A DNA stretch of 5,895 bases, from the NCBI GenBank assembly GCA_003646995.1, contig QMLZ01000197.1:1-5895 (forward strand), in the 5' to 3' direction. Both the position numbers and the translations under genes were made by a program. Below are positions 5,545 to 5,895 of the stretch, piece by piece. Position 1 is the stretch's first letter; each line of letters begins with the position of its first letter. The notes under the pieces were generated by a model that saw nothing but the letters and a program-made list of their open reading frames with translations, was not told the DNA's origin and did not search any database. This DNA is from Deltaproteobacteria bacterium (lineage in GTDB: Bacteria; Desulfobacterota; DSM-4660; Desulfatiglandales; Desulfatiglandaceae).

Positions 5545-5895
5545 ATGAGAGGCAGAATCAGAATAAAAACCATCGGGCTCAATTTCTACTATGGCAATGT
5601 ACTTGCCCTTAAAGATGTTAATATGGAGATCGAAGAGAATCGGGTAACCGCCCTTATTGGACCTTCAGGTTGTGGGAAAACCACCTTCTTGCGCACCCTC
5701 AATAGAATGAACGACCTGATTCCTGAGACAAGGGTGAAGGGAAAGGTTCTTTTCGACGATCAGGACATTTATCAGAAGAACGTCGATGTGGTGGAACTGA
5801 GAAGAAAAATCGGAATGGTGTTTCAGAAATCTAATCCCTTTCCCAAATCTATATTTGAGAATGTGGCTTATGGCCCGCGTTTAAACGGCATCAAG
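5545..5895 (+). CDS. pstB: Phosphate ABC transporter ATP-binding protein PstB, 5' part
   Basis: 117 residues are present and the frame runs off the window (full PstB is about 250-260). Visible motifs: [14 protein letters not shown] (13-26), the A-loop and first strands; Walker [10 protein letters not shown] (39-47); [19 protein letters not shown] (48-66), highly typical of PstB; and the Q-loop [20 protein letters not shown] (93-112), again PstB-specific. The signature motif, Walker B and H-loop are beyond the end. It hydrolyses ATP on the cytoplasmic side to drive PstCA. GGAG at 5537-5540 gives a 4-nt spacer to the ATG. The gap from pstA is 41 nt, so the two are probably co-transcribed. phoU would be expected next, outside the window. 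Confidence 0.96.
   Translation, partial: MRGRIRIKTIGLNFYYGNVLALKDVNMEIEENRVTALIGPSGCGKTTFLRTLNRMNDLIPETRVKGKVLFDDQDIYQKNVDVVELRRKIGMVFQKSNPFPKSIFENVAYGPRLNGIK

Noticed and set aside
1..5895. CRISPR array, tRNA, rRNA or transposase
   Set aside because: No regularly spaced identical repeats, no RNA-gene motifs and no transposase frame were seen on either strand.

Overview
The window holds a phosphate-starvation (Pho/Pst) locus, all on the + strand. In order it contains the 3' end of a PhoR-type sensor kinase gene, a regulatory region of about 420 bp, an OprP/OprO-like outer-membrane porin, pstS, a methylglyoxal synthase gene (mgsA), pstC, pstA and the 5' part of pstB. The porin, the Sec signal peptides and a PstS without a lipobox cysteine point to a Gram-negative (diderm) bacterium. 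The mixed gene affinities and the hairpin repeats in the non-coding gaps suggest an uncultivated or environmental lineage, but the sequence alone does not fix the phylum.

Region by region: 1-591 is the end of phoR (part of the dimerisation domain plus a full HATPase domain). 592-1008 is non-coding: a nested inverted repeat (609-681), then two copies of a Pho-box array 112 bp apart (713-767 and 825-879), each with four 7-mers at an 11-bp period and a possible -10 element. A seven-codon ORF with a strong ribosome binding site (931-954) follows. The porin (1009-2010) and pstS (2047-2901) are 36 nt apart. A gap of about 200 nt carries a strong GC-rich hairpin (2950-2974). mgsA (about 3102-3539) is 20 nt from pstC (3560-4441). 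A 207-nt gap holds a long imperfect inverted repeat (4520-4586) and a small hairpin (4610-4635) before pstA (4649-5503). pstB starts at 5545 and runs off the end.

Likely working model (inference): PhoR and its partner PhoB, presumably encoded upstream, sense low phosphate and activate the doubled Pho-box promoter. The porin admits phosphate through the outer membrane, PstS captures it in the periplasm, and PstC/PstA/PstB import it. The unusual member is mgsA. Methylglyoxal synthase releases inorganic phosphate from dihydroxyacetone phosphate, and the studied enzymes are inhibited by phosphate. Its place between pstS and pstC suggests that a phosphate-releasing glycolytic bypass is built into the phosphate-uptake operon. 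This and the duplicated Pho-box promoter are the most notable points in the window.
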